From an uncultured Halieaceae bacterium (lineage in GTDB: Bacteria; Pseudomonadota; Gammaproteobacteria; Pseudomonadales; Halieaceae), in assembly GCA_938045215.1 (NCBI GenBank), contig CALINF010000244.1, positions 1 to 10,954 on the forward strand: a stretch of DNA of 10,954 nt. The letters run 5' to 3'. A program made the translations under genes and the position numbers. Below are positions 1 through 6,303 of this stretch, piece after piece. The notes under the pieces are model-generated. The model had not been told where the DNA came from. It made no database searches and worked only from the letters and a program-made list of their open reading frames with translations. The stretch's first letter is position 1; each line of letters starts with the position of its first letter.

Positions 1-213
1 CGCGATATCGAAACAGGTTGTTCTGGCGACTATCGCCTGCAAGTGGATCGTGCAGCTGCCATCCGGCTGGCGATATCCGAAGCGGCTCCGGGTGACTGCG
101 TGGTGATCGCAGGCAAAGGGCACGAAGACTACCAGATTGTCGATGGACAAAAGCTGCGCTTCAGTGATGAAGAGCACGCGCTCGATGCCCTCGCGCGGAG
201 GGATGACGCATGA
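1..213 (+). CDS. murE: UDP-N-acetylmuramoyl-tripeptide synthetase MurE, 3' end only
   Basis: This is the C-terminal 70 codons plus TGA stop of MurE, the cytoplasmic ATP-dependent ligase that adds the third stem residue (meso-diaminopimelate in Gram-negatives) to UDP-MurNAc-L-Ala-D-Glu. Frame 1 is open from the first base. The visible part holds VDRAAAIRLAI, PGDCVVIAGKGHEDYQ and a final FSDEEHALDAL helix, all typical of the MurE C-terminal domain. In E. coli MurE the glycine and glutamate of the AGKGHE motif contact diaminopimelate; both are kept here (visible codons 38 and 42). The DNPR motif that fixes DAP specificity lies upstream of the window, so the substrate is inferred from lineage and neighbours. 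Its stop overlaps the murF start by 4 nt (ATGA). The gene is truncated by the window edge only. Confidence 0.95.
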   Translation, partial: RDIETGCSGDYRLQVDRAAAIRLAISEAAPGDCVVIAGKGHEDYQIVDGQKLRFSDEEHALDALARRDDA

Positions 214-1565
214 TGCGATCATTCTCACTGGCTGAGGTCGAGGCTGCACTGCACGGTCATCTTCAGGGAGTGAGCGTTGAGTTCAGTGGAGTTGCAACCG
301 ACAGTCGTCAGATTCATGCGGGTGATATTTTTGTCGCGCTAAGCGGCGCGAACTTCGATGGTCACAACTTTTTAGACGATGTGGCGCAAAAGGGCGCGGT
401 GGCGGCATTGGTAAGTCGTGACGTTGAATCAACGTTGCCATTGCTGCGAGTAGCAGATACACAGCGCGCGCTTGGATTGCTTGGTGCATACAACCGGGCT
501 TTATTTACGAACCCCGTTGTCGCCATTACAGGCAGCTCTGGCAAAACTACAGTCAAGAATATGTTGGCATCGGTGCTGGGGCAGCGCGGAAATACGTTGT
601 CCACTCAGGGTAATTTCAATAATGAGATTGGTGTGCCCCTGACGTTGCTGCGATTGGAGCCTGAACATGATTTTGCCGTCGTTGAAATGGGCGCTGGGCG
701 GGTCGGTGATATCCGCTGGTTATGCGAGCTGGGTAGGCCCAATGTATCGATTCTATTGAATGCCATGCCGGCCCACCTCGATGGGTTCGGTAGCGTGGAC
801 GGAATAGCCCAGGCCAAGGGTGAGATCTTTGATCAGCTGGGGACAGGGGACACCGCAATCATTAATGCCGATCAGCCCTGGGCGGCCGCATGGCGGGAGC
901 GGGCCGGGCGAGCGGCCATTCTCGATTTTGGTATGCACAGTGACGCGGCAGTCAAGGCGCGCGATATTAATGTGCGTGGTATCAGCGGCGTCTCCTTTAC
1001 CGCAGACACACCGGCAGGCGATATGTTGATCGATCTGGCTCTGCCAGGTGAGCACAACGTGATGAATGCCCTGGCTGCGATCGCCGCGGGGCTGGCATGT
1101 CAGCTGTCGCTGCTGGAAATTGCCAGCGGTTTGCGATCAGTGGCGGCGGTAGAGGGTCGTCTCGCTCGCCATCAATCTGCCGCGGGTGCGACTGTGATAG
1201 ACGATTGCTATAACGCGAACCCCGGCTCAGTAAGGGCGGCTATCGACCTGTTGGCTGCGTGCCCCGATAAGCGCACCCTTGTGCTCGGTGCGATGCGGGA
1301 ACTGGGACCTGAAAGTGAAATGATGCATCGCGCCATTGGTGAGTATGCTCGTGAACGCGGCTTGCAGGGCCTGTGTGGCGTAGGTCCTGAGCTCCAGGGC
1401 GCGGTAGAGGCGTTTGGCGATGGAGGGCAGTGGTATCCCGATCGGGAAGCAGCTATCGCGGAGTTGATGTCGCAGTTTGGCGCAAGCGATATTGTGTTGG
1501 TGAAAGGGTCGCGCAGTGCCGGGATGGAATCTGTGCTGCAAGCGCTGATTGGGGAGGGGGCGTAG
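210..1565 (+). CDS. murF: UDP-N-acetylmuramoyl-tripeptide--D-alanyl-D-alanine ligase MurF
   Basis: MurF is the cytoplasmic ATP-dependent ligase that joins D-Ala-D-Ala to UDP-MurNAc-tripeptide, giving the pentapeptide substrate of MraY. The 451-aa length is normal. An N-terminal UDP-binding domain contains ATDSRQIHAGDIFVAL (29-44). The central domain has the P-loop TGSSGKTT (107-114), GNFNNEIGVPLTLL (134-147), PAHLDGFGS (187-195) and AKGEIF (202-207), the region that supplies the carbamylated lysine in Mur ligases. The C-terminal domain starts near GEHNVMNALAA (280-290) and carries DDCYNANPGS (331-340) and KGSRSAGME (432-440). Residue 361 is Ala where many MurF proteins have Asp in VLGDMxELG. 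The start at 210 is chosen because GGAGG at 197-201 lies 8 nt upstream and the ATG overlaps the murE stop; a second ATG at 213 is possible. D-Ala-D-Ala would come from Ddl, encoded downstream. Confidence 0.97.
   Translation: MMRSFSLAEVEAALHGHLQGVSVEFSGVATDSRQIHAGDIFVALSGANFDGHNFLDDVAQKGAVAALVSRDVESTLPLLRVADTQRALGLLGAYNRALFTNPVVAITGSSGKTTVKNMLASVLGQRGNTLSTQGNFNNEIGVPLTLLRLEPEHDFAVVEMGAGRVGDIRWLCELGRPNVSILLNAMPAHLDGFGSVDGIAQAKGEIFDQLGTGDTAIINADQPWAAAWRERAGRAAILDFGMHSDAAVKARDINVRGISGVSFTADTPAGDMLIDLALPGEHNVMNALAAIAAGLACQLSLLEIASGLRSVAAVEGRLARHQSAAGATVIDDCYNANPGSVRAAIDLLAACPDKRTLVLGAMRELGPESEMMHRAIGEYARERGLQGLCGVGPELQGAVEAFGDGGQWYPDREAAIAELMSQFGASDIVLVKGSRSAGMESVLQALIGEGA
1551..1560 (+). promoter_or_regulatory. 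Ribosome binding site of mraY, inside the murF 3' end
   Basis: A purine-rich G/A run in the last murF codons sits 6 nt before the ATG at 1567. It fixes that ATG as the mraY start. An in-frame TTG at 1549 lies before this site and would place the site inside the coding region. Confidence 0.75.
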
Positions 1566-1566
1566 C

Positions 1567-2649
1567 ATGCTGCTTTTTCTAGCTGAATATTTGACCCAGT
1601 TCCAGAGTGATTTTGCTGTTTTCCAGTATCTGACCCTGCGGGGAATCCTCGCGGCGGGTACCGCGCTGGCAATCTCTCTGCTCGTTGGTCCTTACATGAT
1701 TCGCAAACTCAATTACCACCAGGTTGGGCAGACCATCCGTGATGATGGTCCCGAAAGCCATCTGAGTAAGTCCGGAACACCCACGATGGGTGGTGCGCTG
1801 ATTCTTGTGGCCATTGCCATCAGCAGCCTGCTCTGGGCGGATCTGCGCAATCCCTATATCTGGATCGTGATGCTGGTTACCGCTGTGTTTGGGGCCGTGG
1901 GCTGGGTGGATGACTATCGCAAGGTAATAGAGCGAGATTCACGGGGACTGCCTGCGAGGTGGAAGTATTTCTGGCAGTCCCTGGCGGGAGTCGCAGCAGC
2001 GCTTTACCTGTATATGGCGTTCGATACCCCGGTGACCACAGAGCTTTATATTCCCTTCTTCAAGGACTTTGCCTGGGACATGGGGCCGCTGTTTGTGTTG
2101 CTGTGCTACTTCGTGATCGTGGGTTCCAGTAACGCGGTAAATCTCACGGACGGGCTCGATGGCCTGGCAATTCTTCCCACGGTGCTGGTGGGGACTGCGT
2201 TGGGAATCATTGCCTATCTCACCGGGCGAGTCGACTTTGCAGAGTATCTGCATATTCCCTACGTCGCAGGCAGTGGCGAGCTCGCTGTATTTTGTGGGGC
2301 GATAGCGGGTTCTGGTCTGGGATTTCTGTGGTTCAACACCTATCCCGCACAGGTGTTCATGGGGGACGTCGGCGCGCTGGCCCTTGGCGCTGCTCTGGGT
2401 ACAGTTGCCGTCATTACCCGACACGAAATCGTATTTTTTATCATGGGCGGCATATTTGTACTTGAGACGGTGTCAGTAATCCTTCAGGTCGCCTCGTTCA
2501 AACTAACCGGAAAACGCATATTCCGTATGGCGCCCATACACCATCACTACGAGTTGAAGGGATGGCCTGAGCCACGGGTCATTGTACGTTTCTGGATTAT
2601 TACTGTGATGCTGGTCCTGTTTGGACTGGCCACATTGAAGTTGCGCTAG
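1567..2649 (+). CDS. mraY: Phospho-N-acetylmuramoyl-pentapeptide-transferase MraY
   Basis: MraY is the integral membrane enzyme that transfers phospho-MurNAc-pentapeptide from UDP to undecaprenyl phosphate, making lipid I. The 360-aa product is the same length as E. coli MraY, with about ten hydrophobic segments visible. Catalytic residues fall at the E. coli positions: D115 and D116 in GWVDDYRK, the NLTDGLDGL loop at 192-200, and D267 in FMGDVGA. The APIHHHYELKGWPE motif (322-335) follows, with His at 325-327. RNDGPESH-like and TPTMGG motifs (IRDDGPESH 57-65, TPTMGG 71-76) are intact. The ATG at 1567 is chosen over an upstream in-frame TTG at 1549 because the protein then begins MLLFLAEYL like its homologues and has a well-spaced ribosome binding site. 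It begins 1 nt after the murF stop, so expression is probably coupled. This is the target family of tunicamycin-like, muraymycin and phage lysis protein E inhibition. Confidence 0.98.
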   Translation: MLLFLAEYLTQFQSDFAVFQYLTLRGILAAGTALAISLLVGPYMIRKLNYHQVGQTIRDDGPESHLSKSGTPTMGGALILVAIAISSLLWADLRNPYIWIVMLVTAVFGAVGWVDDYRKVIERDSRGLPARWKYFWQSLAGVAAALYLYMAFDTPVTTELYIPFFKDFAWDMGPLFVLLCYFVIVGSSNAVNLTDGLDGLAILPTVLVGTALGIIAYLTGRVDFAEYLHIPYVAGSGELAVFCGAIAGSGLGFLWFNTYPAQVFMGDVGALALGAALGTVAVITRHEIVFFIMGGIFVLETVSVILQVASFKLTGKRIFRMAPIHHHYELKGWPEPRVIVRFWIITVMLVLFGLATLKLR

Positions 2650-2658
2650 GTTGCCGGC

Positions 2659-2667
2659 AAGAGGTGA
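2659..2667 (+). promoter_or_regulatory. Ribosome binding site that bears on the murD start
   Basis: AAGAGGTGA resembles the ideal Shine-Dalgarno AAGGAGGTGA with one base missing. It overlaps the candidate GTG start at 2664 and so cannot serve it. It lies 8 nt (11 nt from the GAGG core) before the in-frame TTG at 2676, which favours the TTG as the murD start. Confidence 0.5.
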
Positions 2668-2675
2668 ATAGAGCT

Positions 2676-4058
2676 TTGACACAGGATCTGATAGCGAGCA
2701 GCACCAACCGGGTCGTCCTCGGTCTGGGGCCTACCGGCCTATCGGTCGCTCGTCATCTGTTTGCGCGTGGTGAGACATTCGCGGTTGCTGATACCCGGCT
2801 GTCTCCGCCGTGCTTGCAGGCAATGCAGGATGAGATGCCAGACGTCCCTGTGTTTGCAGGCAGCATCCCACAGCAGGTTTTGGAAACAGCAGGTGAGTTA
2901 ATCGTAAGCCCGGGTATTGCTCTTGATGATCCCGTTGTGGTTCTTGCAACCGACGCGGGCGTTCCCGTTGCCGGTGACATCGATCTGTTTGTCGCAGCTG
3001 CGACCGCACCAATTATCGGAATCACCGGATCCAATGCGAAATCGACGGTGACCGCACTGTTAGGTGACATGGCATCGCGCGCCGGCCGTCACTGTGGTGT
3101 GGGGGGCAACCTGGGTACGCCTGCACTCGATCTTCTCGACCCTCAGAATGATCTGTATATCGTTGAGCTTTCCAGTTTCCAGCTGGAGCGGGCGGGAGCG
3201 CTCAACCTTGCGGTGGCGACAGTGCTGAATGTTACGGCCGATCATCTGGATCGCCATGGCTCAATGCCGCGCTACCATCAAGCTAAGCATCGTATTTTCC
3301 GCGGCGCGAAAAAAGCGGTACTGCACCTCGATGATCCACTGACGATTCCTTTAGTAGATGAAAGTGTTGAACTGATCAGCTGGCGCTTGCGCGAGCCTGC
3401 GCTAAACGGGTTCGGCCTGCGCACGATTGACGGGGTTGAGTACCTTTGCCACGGCTTCGAACCGATTCTGGCTACTACCGCTTTGAGCCTTGGTGGCCGA
3501 CACAATATCGCCAACGCGTTAGCCGCGTTAGCGTTGGGATATGCAGCGGGCCTGCCGTTTGCAGCGATGCGTCTATCCCTTGAGAATTTTCACGGCTTGC
3601 CGCACCGTTGCGAGCGCGTTGCAGAGCTTGATGGAGTCACGTATGTGAATGACTCCAAGGGTACCAACGTGGGCGCGGCCGATGCGGCGATCCGTGGATT
3701 GGGGCAGGATCACAACGTGATCCTCATCGCCGGGGGGCAGGGCAAGGGTGCGGAGTTTGCCAGTTTGGCAGGCTCCGTATCTGCCCATTGTAAGCACGTT
3801 GTGCTGCTCGGTGAGGCGGCACAGGAGTTGCGCCTGGCACTAAAAGACAGTGCGCCGGTAACTGTCGTGGAGTCGATGGAAGCGGCGGTCTCAGCAGCGG
3901 CTGATGTTGCAACCACAGGTGATACAGTTTTGTTGTCGCCTGCTTGTGCCAGTTTCGATATGTTTACCGGCTATGCCCAGCGCGGCGAAGTATTCAGCGC
4001 TGCAGTAGCAGCGCTGGTTGAAGCCGGGTCTGATCGGGTAAAAGGAGGTGGCGCGTGA
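2676..4058 (+). CDS. murD: UDP-N-acetylmuramoyl-L-alanine--D-glutamate ligase MurD
   Basis: MurD adds D-Glu to UDP-MurNAc-L-Ala in the cytoplasm using ATP. The product from TTG 2676 is 460 aa. It has an N-terminal Rossmann-like UDP-binding domain with VVLGLGPTGLSVAR (13-26). The central ATPase domain has P-loop TGSNAKST (117-124), VELSSFQLE (163-171), ADHLDRHG (188-195) and QAKHRIF (202-208), where K204 should be the carbamylated lysine. The C-terminal domain has GGRHNIANALAA (273-284), PHRCE (309-313), NDSKGTNVGAA (325-335) and SPACASFDMF (421-430). GSNAKST instead of GTNGKST is also seen in Pseudomonas MurD and is not a defect. Start choice: a GTG at 2664 gives four extra residues (MNRA) but no usable ribosome binding site. 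The TTG start gives MTQDLIASS, which aligns better with the short N-terminus of Pseudomonas MurD (MSLIASD). The function is certain; the exact start is about even to slightly in favour of TTG. The stop overlaps ftsW by 4 nt. Confidence 0.96.
   Translation: MTQDLIASSTNRVVLGLGPTGLSVARHLFARGETFAVADTRLSPPCLQAMQDEMPDVPVFAGSIPQQVLETAGELIVSPGIALDDPVVVLATDAGVPVAGDIDLFVAAATAPIIGITGSNAKSTVTALLGDMASRAGRHCGVGGNLGTPALDLLDPQNDLYIVELSSFQLERAGALNLAVATVLNVTADHLDRHGSMPRYHQAKHRIFRGAKKAVLHLDDPLTIPLVDESVELISWRLREPALNGFGLRTIDGVEYLCHGFEPILATTALSLGGRHNIANALAALALGYAAGLPFAAMRLSLENFHGLPHRCERVAELDGVTYVNDSKGTNVGAADAAIRGLGQDHNVILIAGGQGKGAEFASLAGSVSAHCKHVVLLGEAAQELRLALKDSAPVTVVESMEAAVSAAADVATTGDTVLLSPACASFDMFTGYAQRGEVFSAAVAALVEAGSDRVKGGGA
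4041..4050 (+). promoter_or_regulatory. Strong ribosome binding site of ftsW inside the murD 3' end
   Basis: AAAGGAGGTG is nearly a full match to the anti-Shine-Dalgarno complement, with the GGAGG core 6 nt before the GTG at 4055. It also encodes Lys-Gly-Gly near the MurD C-terminus. It is the strongest such site in the window and fixes the GTG start of ftsW. Confidence 0.8.
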
Positions 4059-5206
4059 CGGCCGCGGCACAGAGCGCTGTCGTTCGCCCACTGCTTGACG
4101 TGGACAACGTACTCTTGCTGGCCGGCCTTGCATTGTTGATGGTGGGCCTTATTGCGATCGGGTCTGCGTCTATCGAATATGCCGAGTGGCACTTTGACAA
4201 CCCCTGGCACCACACCCAGCGGCATCTGATTTATCTCGCTATTGCCGGCGTGGCCAGTGTGGTTGTCTATCGTATTCCCACTGAGTTCTGGCAGGACACC
4301 GCATGGATCTGGCTGTTTCTTGCCATGGCTCTGCTCATTCTTGTACTACTGCCCGGTATTGGTAAAAACGTAAACGGCAGTCAGCGCTGGTTGCCTCTGG
4401 GCCCATTCACACTGCAGCCATCGGAGCTCGCCAAGATGGCGTTAGTAATCTATCTGGCCAGTTATCTCGTGCGTCATGAGCATGAGGTTCGCAATGAGTG
4501 GCGGGGCTTTGGTACTCCCATGGCCGTACTGGCCGCGATGGCCCTGCTGCTGATGGCGGAACCGGATTTTGGTGCCACCGTGATTTGCGCAGGTACGGCG
4601 TTCGGCATGTTGTTTCTGGCAGGTGTTCAGTTGCGCCATTTTCTGCTGGTGCTGGGTGTTAGTTTTGTCGGCCTGGCGGGACTTATCTTCAGCGCGCCTT
4701 ATCGGGTGGCGCGATTGACCGCGTATACCGACCCGTGGGCTGATCCGTTCGGCTCCGGTTTCCAGTTAGTTCAGTCGTTGATTGCTTTCGGTCGAGGCGA
4801 ATTGATTGGCGTAGGCCTGGGCAACAGTATTCAGAAATTATTCTATCTGCCGGAAGCTCACACCGATTTTGTGTTTTCGATCTGGGCGGAAGAAACCGGC
4901 TTGTTGGGCGCGTTGCTGGTGATCGGGCTCTACGTTTTGCTAATAGGGCGAATCCTCTGGATTGGCCGGCGGGCGCTCGCGCTCAAAAATGATTTTGGTG
5001 CCTATCTGTGCTTCGGGGCTGCACTAATTTTCTCGGGGCAGGCATTTGTAAATATGGGAGTAAGCTCCGGCCTTCTACCGACCAAGGGTTTGACACTTCC
5101 ATTTGTCAGCTACGGTGGCACGAGTCTTATCGTCTGTTGCTGCCTGTTGGCCCTGGTTTTGCGGGTAGAGCATGGCTTGCAGCAGCAAAAGAGGGGTGCG
5201 GCATGA
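4055..5206 (+). CDS. ftsW: Septal peptidoglycan glycosyltransferase FtsW (SEDS family)
   Basis: FtsW is the SEDS-family membrane polymerase that, with its partner FtsI (PBP3), builds septal glycan strands from lipid II. The 383-aa product has about ten hydrophobic segments, the first near residues 19-39. Family motifs are NGSQRWLPLGPFTLQPSEL (107-125), EPDFGAT (169-175), QSLIAFGRGELIGVGLGNS (240-258), PEAHTDFVFSIWAEE (266-280) and LPTKGLTLPFVSYGGTS (341-357). The Asp of AHTDF (D271) aligns with E. coli D297, the putative catalytic residue of the family. RodA is the main alternative, but position between murD and murG within dcw supports FtsW. The start is GTG at 4055, overlapping the murD TGA by 4 nt (GTGA), with a near-ideal ribosome binding site. 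The stop overlaps the murG start by 4 nt, linking the polymerase to the enzyme that makes its substrate. Confidence 0.96.
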   Translation: MTAAAQSAVVRPLLDVDNVLLLAGLALLMVGLIAIGSASIEYAEWHFDNPWHHTQRHLIYLAIAGVASVVVYRIPTEFWQDTAWIWLFLAMALLILVLLPGIGKNVNGSQRWLPLGPFTLQPSELAKMALVIYLASYLVRHEHEVRNEWRGFGTPMAVLAAMALLLMAEPDFGATVICAGTAFGMLFLAGVQLRHFLLVLGVSFVGLAGLIFSAPYRVARLTAYTDPWADPFGSGFQLVQSLIAFGRGELIGVGLGNSIQKLFYLPEAHTDFVFSIWAEETGLLGALLVIGLYVLLIGRILWIGRRALALKNDFGAYLCFGAALIFSGQAFVNMGVSSGLLPTKGLTLPFVSYGGTSLIVCCCLLALVLRVEHGLQQQKRGAA

Positions 5207-6303
5207 TGGCTGCGCCTTTAGTGTTGATGATGGCAGGTGGTACCGGTGGGCACGTTTATCCTGCGCTGGCTGTCGCCACGGAGCTGCGCAGCCGCGGTTA
5301 TGCGGTGGAGTGGGTAGGCACCCGGCGTGGTCTCGAGTCGCGTGTTGTGCCCGCGGCAGGCATCAAGTTACATCATCTGGCAGTACGTGGTGTACGCGGT
5401 AAAAATTTCATCCACACGGTGCTGGGTATGTTTTTGTTGCTGTGGTCGCTGGTGCAGGCGTTTGTACTGGTGCTGCGACGTTCGCCCAGTTGTGTGGTGG
5501 GTATGGGCGGGTATGTCGCGGGTCCTGCAGGTATAGCGGCATGGTTGCTGCGTAAGCCTTTGTTGATTCATGAACAAAACGCTGTGGCGGGCACGACCAA
5601 TCGCTTGCTCGCTGCGCGAGCCGATAAAGTGCTTGCTGGATTTCCCAATGCGTTTGCAGGCGATGTGCCGGTGCGCGTTGTGGGCAATCCGATACGTCAA
5701 GAACTCATTGTTGCAGCACGCGATAACCCCTGGAACTATCAGGCTGGCCGACCCATGCGCGTGCTGATTGTTGGCGGCAGTCTCGGTGCCAGGCCCTTGA
5801 ACGAACTGGTGCCGGGTGCCGTGGCGGAAATACGGGCGTCTGCAAACGCGACGCCACTGGAGGTATGGCACCAGACCGGCGAAGCGCACTTGCAGGTAGT
5901 GCGTGATAGCTACGGTGTGCTGCTGGATGATGCGGTTAAAGTCACTGCTTTCATCGAAGATATGGCTGCAGCGTACTCGTGGGCAGATCTGGTGATATGT
6001 CGAGCCGGGGCATTGACCGTGTCGGAGTTGGCCATCATGGGTCGACCCGCTTTTCTCATACCGCTGCCCTATGCCATAGATGATCATCAGAGCGCGAATG
6101 CGCGTTCGCTCACTGAACGTGGCGGTGGTGTGCTGTTTCGCCAGTCGCAGCTGAACCAGTCACAGCTGGTGACGGCGTTGAACGAGATGCTGGCGTCACC
6201 TGAAACATTGCGAACAATGGCCGCTGCCGCTGCCGCCACTGCACTTCCTGATGCAACACGGGACGTATGTGATGACTGCGAGGCGTTGATAAATCATGAA
6301 TGA
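5203..6303 (+). CDS. murG: UDP-GlcNAc:undecaprenyl-pyrophosphoryl-MurNAc-pentapeptide GlcNAc transferase MurG
   Basis: MurG is the GT-B (GT28) glycosyltransferase on the inner face of the cytoplasmic membrane that adds GlcNAc to lipid I, giving lipid II. The 366-aa product begins directly before the N-terminal glycine loop GGTGGHVYPALA (12-23). The second conserved region is GMGGYVAGP (100-108), followed by HEQNAVAGTTNR (123-134) and VVGNPIR (159-165). The C-terminal UDP-GlcNAc-binding domain has VGGSLGA (190-196), WHQTGE (222-227), CRAGALTVSELA (266-277) and IPLPYAIDDHQSANA (286-300). A hydrophobic stretch near 72-92 fits the membrane-contact patch of the N-terminal domain. The start at 5203 (ATGA overlap with the ftsW stop) has a GA-rich ribosome binding site at 5191-5196, 6 nt upstream; ATG 5206 is a one-codon alternative. 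The C-terminus has a short alanine run (340-345). The stop overlaps murC by 8 nt. Confidence 0.97.
   Translation: MMAAPLVLMMAGGTGGHVYPALAVATELRSRGYAVEWVGTRRGLESRVVPAAGIKLHHLAVRGVRGKNFIHTVLGMFLLLWSLVQAFVLVLRRSPSCVVGMGGYVAGPAGIAAWLLRKPLLIHEQNAVAGTTNRLLAARADKVLAGFPNAFAGDVPVRVVGNPIRQELIVAARDNPWNYQAGRPMRVLIVGGSLGARPLNELVPGAVAEIRASANATPLEVWHQTGEAHLQVVRDSYGVLLDDAVKVTAFIEDMAAAYSWADLVICRAGALTVSELAIMGRPAFLIPLPYAIDDHQSANARSLTERGGGVLFRQSQLNQSQLVTALNEMLASPETLRTMAAAAAATALPDATRDVCDDCEALINHE

Noticed and set aside
1549..1566. Upstream TTG start that would extend MraY by six residues
   Set aside because: It would put the ribosome binding site inside the coding region and give an N-terminus (MGRGRS) unlike MraY homologues, whereas ATG 1567 gives exactly 360 aa.
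5008..5202. Longer open frame that would extend MurG by 65 residues into ftsW
   Set aside because: The extension lies in the wrong frame across conserved ftsW codons and has no resemblance to MurG; the family begins just before the GGTGGH loop.
5368..6087. Open frame on the - strand (239 codons) opposite murG
   Set aside because: It lies entirely antisense to murG, is His/Gln/Arg-rich with no domain pattern, and matches no known antisense gene in dcw clusters.
6142..6168. Near-exact 15-nt period repeat (CAGTCGCAGCTG / CAGTCACAGCTG) in murG
   Set aside because: Only two short units coding for QSQLNQSQL in the variable C-terminal part of MurG; likely chance or a small local duplication without function.
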